A stretch of DNA of 20,475 nt, taken from positions 1 through 20,475 of IMG/VR virus record IMGVR_UViG_3300023220_000041. One strand, written 5' to 3'. Position numbers and translations under genes: made by a program. The notes under the pieces were generated by a model. That model searched no databases and was not told the origin of the DNA. It saw nothing but the letters and a program-made list of their open reading frames with translations. This document shows positions 18,395 to 20,475 of the stretch, in pieces. Source of the DNA: a virus. How positions within the stretch are numbered: the first letter of the stretch is position 1; each line of letters opens with the position of its first letter.

Positions 18395-18868
18395 ATGACT
18401 AACGAAATGAAACTACTCACAGCATTAACTGAAGCTTTGGGGTTTGAGATTGAGGTGGTTCATACTAAAACGTATGGTCATGCAAGGGAGTTGAATTATA
18501 ATGAACGCTGCTTTGGCGGTGCTACTGCTGAGTTGGAATTTCAAGGTAATGGGCTATATAAGGAAGTTACCAGGCATGTTGATTACAAAGTAACTAAGAA
18601 GAGTTGCGAGCGTATTGATGTTTATCTTTATACATATTTAGAGGTAAACAAGAAAGACCTTGTTGGCGCTAGAATGTATTTTTATGAGTTTGAATCCGAC
18701 ACTCCAATAAATAGTTACTTTCATCCTGATCGTATAGTTAACGCTAATCCTGTTATAGCCAGTGGTTACGGCGAGTTTCCCAAGATATACATTGACAAGC
18801 CATATAGGGTCGTTATAAAAGACAGGTCTGGCAATAAAGTATTTGAGGATAATTATGAAAACCTATAA
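18395..18868 (+). CDS. Hypothetical protein (157 aa)
   Basis: I start at ATG 18395 (MTNEMKLLTALTEALGFEIE) with AGAGG upstream; an in-frame ATG at 18329 lies deep inside the previous gene. The sequence alternates strands and short helices (KEVTRHVDYKVTKKSCERID and VYLYTYLEVNKKDLVGARMY), consistent with a compact alpha/beta or beta-sandwich domain. The end (YRVVIKDRSGNKVFEDNYEN) looks like a small beta hairpin. The stop overlaps the Phd-like gene by 14 bases. No family recognised. Confidence 0.68.
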   Translation: MTNEMKLLTALTEALGFEIEVVHTKTYGHARELNYNERCFGGATAELEFQGNGLYKEVTRHVDYKVTKKSCERIDVYLYTYLEVNKKDLVGARMYFYEFESDTPINSYFHPDRIVNANPVIASGYGEFPKIYIDKPYRVVIKDRSGNKVFEDNYENL

Positions 18869-19073
18869 AAGCTCAGACCTAACCCATAAACGCGCCGAAG
18901 TATTCAAAGAGGCTGAGAAAGGCGGTGTAATCATTCAGCAGTGCAGGACTAATGGCGATGTTATCCAGGAGTTTGTATTATCGCCACAACTTTATCGTTT
19001 CGGTGAATCTTCCACGGAAAGTAGCGGGTGTTTTTGTACCTGTTACGATGAAAATGGGAATCCCGAGCTGTGA
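18855..19073 (+). CDS. Phd/YefM-like orphan antitoxin or regulator (72 aa)
   Basis: ATG 18855 has GAGG at 18845-18848 with 6-base spacing; a TTG 12 bases upstream is less likely. Residues 1-30 (MKTYKSSDLTHKRAEVFKEA and EKGGVIIQQ) follow the Phd/YefM N-terminal fold: strand, SSDL turn, helix, then the GGVII strand used for DNA binding and dimerisation. The C-terminus departs from the family and ends with GCFCTCYDENGNPEL, a possible metal site. No toxin gene is adjacent: the next ORF is a 43-residue basic peptide. Phages use lone antitoxins as regulators or to block host toxins. Moderate confidence. Confidence 0.5.
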   Translation: MKTYKSSDLTHKRAEVFKEAEKGGVIIQQCRTNGDVIQEFVLSPQLYRFGESSTESSGCFCTCYDENGNPEL

Positions 19074-19201
19074 AACCAAGAATACGAGTTAAACAGGTTG
19101 GCCAGTTCTGGTGCATAGTTTCACTTAGAGGGAGTGTATTGCAAAGTCTAATTCGGAGATACAACGACGAAAAGTATTTTATTGACAGGAATTTAAACTA
19201 A
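19070..19201 (+). CDS. Small basic peptide (43 aa), GTG start, coupled to the Phd-like gene
   Basis: GTG 19070 overlaps the preceding TGA (GTGA) and the ORF ends with TAA 19199-19201, just before the terminator. The product starts MKPRIRVKQVGQFWCIVSLR and ends with RRYNDEKYFIDRNLN. It is basic, with Trp-Cys in the middle, a pattern seen in small phage peptides with an IRVK..G.W opening. It is too short for a typical ParE/RelE toxin, although the position after an antitoxin-like gene makes one think of that. Function unknown. Confidence 0.55.
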   Translation: MKPRIRVKQVGQFWCIVSLRGSVLQSLIRRYNDEKYFIDRNLN

Positions 19202-19206
19202 AAACC

Positions 19207-19229
19207 AAAGAGCTTAACGGCTCTTTTTT
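19207..19229 (+). terminator. Rho-independent terminator
   Basis: AAAGAGC (19207-19213) and GCTCTTT (19220-19226) pair perfectly around a 6-base loop, and the T run continues to 19229. It closes the post-portal gene group. Confidence 0.85.
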
Positions 19230-19237
19230 ATTGCCTA

Positions 19238-19265
19238 TTTACCATTAAATTCATTGTGCTATACT
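19238..19265 (+). promoter_or_regulatory. Promoter for the co-chaperonin/scaffold operon
   Basis: TTTACC (19238-19243) and TATACT (19260-19265) are 16 bases apart, immediately after the terminator and 72 bases before the next gene. Confidence 0.5.
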
Positions 19266-19271
19266 TCTATT

Positions 19272-19333
19272 GTTGAAATGTTCAACGCTGATAACTCAGA
19301 AGGTTGTCAGTAAAACAACAGCTATAGGAGCTG
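19272..19333 (+). promoter_or_regulatory. Three-hairpin 5' leader with the ribosome site in the last hairpin
   Basis: Three hairpins follow in a row: GTTGAA/TTCAAC (19272-19286), CTGATAAC/GTTGTCAG (19288-19310, one G-U) and CAGCT/AGCTG (19319-19333). The Shine-Dalgarno AGGAG (19326-19330) lies in the loop and 3' arm of the last hairpin, six bases before ATG 19337. Folding could limit ribosome access or stabilise the mRNA. Confidence 0.48.
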
Positions 19334-19336
19334 ATA

Positions 19337-19558
19337 ATGGTAATAACACCAGAAGATCTAGCCGACTGGAATTCAAACCCAGTCACTAAAGAAGTATTCA
19401 AAGAAGTAGATAAAGCAGTATTAGACTTAAGTAATGAGTCTCCGCTAAGAGATACAGCAGATCAAACAGCTATGCAAGCAGCTTACAATGACGGCGTAAT
19501 AGCAGGCGCTAATTATTTTTCTGATGCATATCAAACGATCAAGGAGGATAACGAATGA
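19337..19558 (+). CDS. Small acidic protein (73 aa), first gene of the co-chaperonin/scaffold operon
   Basis: ATG 19337 has AGGAG in a leader hairpin. The product (MVITPEDLADWNSNPVTKEV onward) is helical and acidic, with AAYNDGVIAGANYFSDAYQT near the end. The WNSNPVTKEVFKEV pattern recalls small proteins encoded next to capsid genes in short-tailed phages. It overlaps the GroES-like gene (ATGA). Likely a small assembly factor; no firm family. Confidence 0.66.
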   Translation: MVITPEDLADWNSNPVTKEVFKEVDKAVLDLSNESPLRDTADQTAMQAAYNDGVIAGANYFSDAYQTIKEDNE

Positions 19559-19923
19559 CACCCGTCAAACCTTTAGGTCATCATGTATTAGTTGAAATAA
19601 TCCCCGTACAATTCAAATCAACTGGCGGTATCATACTGCATTCACAAACTGAATCCGAACGAGAGCGCAAAGGTCGAGACTTAGCAAGAATAGTTGCTTT
19701 TGGCCCTACTGCATACTTGGGCTTTTCTGGTTGTGAGTCCCCGGCAGATTGGGGCGTAAAAGTTGGTGATACGGTGGAATTAAAAGGTCGTTACGATGGC
19801 AAGTTTAGTTCTGTTTCTGATTATGATAGCAAGTATGAAAGCCTCAGATACGTTACAGATAGCGATATTATAGGTGTATTCACTGACGAGATGTCAGCCC
19901 ATTTAATAAATAAGGATAAGTAA
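19555..19923 (+). CDS. GroES-like co-chaperonin (122 aa)
   Basis: The start overlaps the preceding stop. VKPLGHHVLVEIIPVQFKST (4-23) resembles the GroES N-terminal strand. GGIIL (24-28) lies in the place of the mobile-loop GGIVL tripeptide that docks on GroEL. A charged loop (HSQTESERERKGRDLA), then RIVAFGP, VKVGDTVELKGRYDG and YVTDSDIIGVF give the remaining barrel strands. At 122 residues it is longer than host GroES (about 97), with an insert around YLGFSGCESPADWG and a tail. It would replace or modify host GroES to help fold the capsid protein, in the manner of T4 gp31. It lies directly before the scaffold. Good confidence. Confidence 0.82.
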   Translation: MTPVKPLGHHVLVEIIPVQFKSTGGIILHSQTESERERKGRDLARIVAFGPTAYLGFSGCESPADWGVKVGDTVELKGRYDGKFSSVSDYDSKYESLRYVTDSDIIGVFTDEMSAHLINKDK

Positions 19924-20475
19924 ATGTCTTTAGAAGCAAAGGAAGACGAAGTAATAGATTTGCAAGCATTGGCAAATCAAGATGAACCAGAAATTAAACC
20001 TGTCGATGATCCCGGTGATGAGTTGCCCGATCTATCCGCCACAGAGCAAAAGGCGTTTGATCAAGGTTGGCGGCCCAAAGATGATTATCAAGGTGACGAA
20101 GATAATTGGAAGTCTGCCGGGGAATATATCCGTCACGGTGAATTCCTGGCTACGATTAACAAGCTTAACTCTCGCCTTGATAATCAGGAAAAAGACTTTG
20201 ATACCCGCTTAGATAACACTAAAAAGTTACTCGATGCACGGCGCAAGTCTGAAATAACCAAGCTTAAGCAAGAGCAGCGCGAAGCTGTTTCATTATCTGA
20301 TACTGAAGCGTACGATGCCAAGCAAGTTGAGATTGACAGTCTTGAAAAAGAACAAGCCCCCACAGTTAAACCTGAAGTGCCGGGTGTCGATCCCGATGTA
20401 GCAGCTTGGGAAGAAAAGAACTCATGGATAAATGAAAAAGGCAACGAAAAAGCAGCGGTTGCCACGGGTATTTGG
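19924..20475 (+). CDS. Head scaffolding protein, N-terminal part (cut by window end)
   Basis: ATG 19924 follows the co-chaperonin stop directly; the frame is open to the last base (184 codons). After an acidic start (MSLEAKEDEVIDLQALANQD) comes EQKAFDQGWRPKDDYQGDED and NWKSAGEYIRHGEFL, a signature of podophage scaffolds (an A..QGW.P...Y.GD...W..A.E..RRG pattern). The following helix (INKLNSRLDNQEKDFDTRLD) is a coiled coil, as expected for an internal scaffold that guides capsid assembly. The capsid gene should lie next, beyond the window. Competing frames here (19982 on + and 20184 on -) are shadows. Confidence 0.82.
   Translation, partial: MSLEAKEDEVIDLQALANQDEPEIKPVDDPGDELPDLSATEQKAFDQGWRPKDDYQGDEDNWKSAGEYIRHGEFLATINKLNSRLDNQEKDFDTRLDNTKKLLDARRKSEITKLKQEQREAVSLSDTEAYDAKQVEIDSLEKEQAPTVKPEVPGVDPDVAAWEEKNSWINEKGNEKAAVATGIW

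Noticed and set aside
19982-20465. Alternative + and - frames over the scaffold gene
   Set aside because: The scaffold frame has recognisable family sequence and coiled coil; the alternatives have biased composition and no start signals.
1-20475. CRISPR array, integrase, insertion sequence or reverse transcriptase (retron/DGR)
   Set aside because: I looked for evenly spaced repeats, transposase or recombinase motifs and RT motifs, including around the structured RNA, and saw none.

Overview
The window is a stretch of a tailed double-stranded DNA phage genome (or prophage), most likely from a gammaproteobacterial host. Every supported gene is on the + strand, genes are tightly packed, and many start codons overlap the previous stop (TAATG, ATGA, GTGA). 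Host placement is inference. It rests on a lambdoid NinG-like recombination protein, a ribosome-modulation-factor-like peptide (a gammaproteobacterial family), strong Shine-Dalgarno sites and a bacterial tRNA-Pro. The terminase and the P22-type 704-residue portal suggest a short-tailed phage. No integrase or lysogeny repressor is visible here.

Layout. 1-1089: DNA methylation (end of a C5-cytosine methyltransferase, then a phage N6-adenine methyltransferase). 1099-4503: small accessory genes including NinG, a helix-turn-helix protein, a DUF1367 protein and an RMF-like peptide. Two near-identical sigma70-type promoters at 1922-1950 and 2251-2279 drive part of it. 4485-5748: lysis cassette (exported peptide, GH24 endolysin, 38-residue single-TM peptide, 3-TM holin), closed by a terminator. 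5770-7684: a separate operon starting from a promoter embedded in an inverted-repeat operator, with a ribbon-helix-helix protein first and a possible Nmad5-like protein second. 7685-8355: a 670-base gene desert holding a complete tRNA-Pro(UGG) and many strong RNA pairings. 8356-9942: accessory and membrane proteins, then a strong terminator. 10049-12906: virion surface or tail genes including a LamG-like lectin domain. 13005-17700: terminase small and large subunits and portal. 17772-20475: small genes, a Phd-like orphan antitoxin, a GroES-like co-chaperonin and the start of the scaffold; the major capsid gene is expected just beyond the window.

The most interesting signals are these. (1) The structured non-coding region around the tRNA may be a large phage ncRNA of the GOLLD/ROOL kind or something new; this is unproven. 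(2) Two good small ORFs have AUC or AUU where a start codon is expected, one directly in front of terL, which has no Shine-Dalgarno of its own. (3) A small gene is interrupted by a single in-frame amber codon. (4) Hidden micro-genes lie in the lysis cassette. (5) Promoter and operator elements are duplicated. All functional calls come from reading translated sequence by eye; no database search was run.
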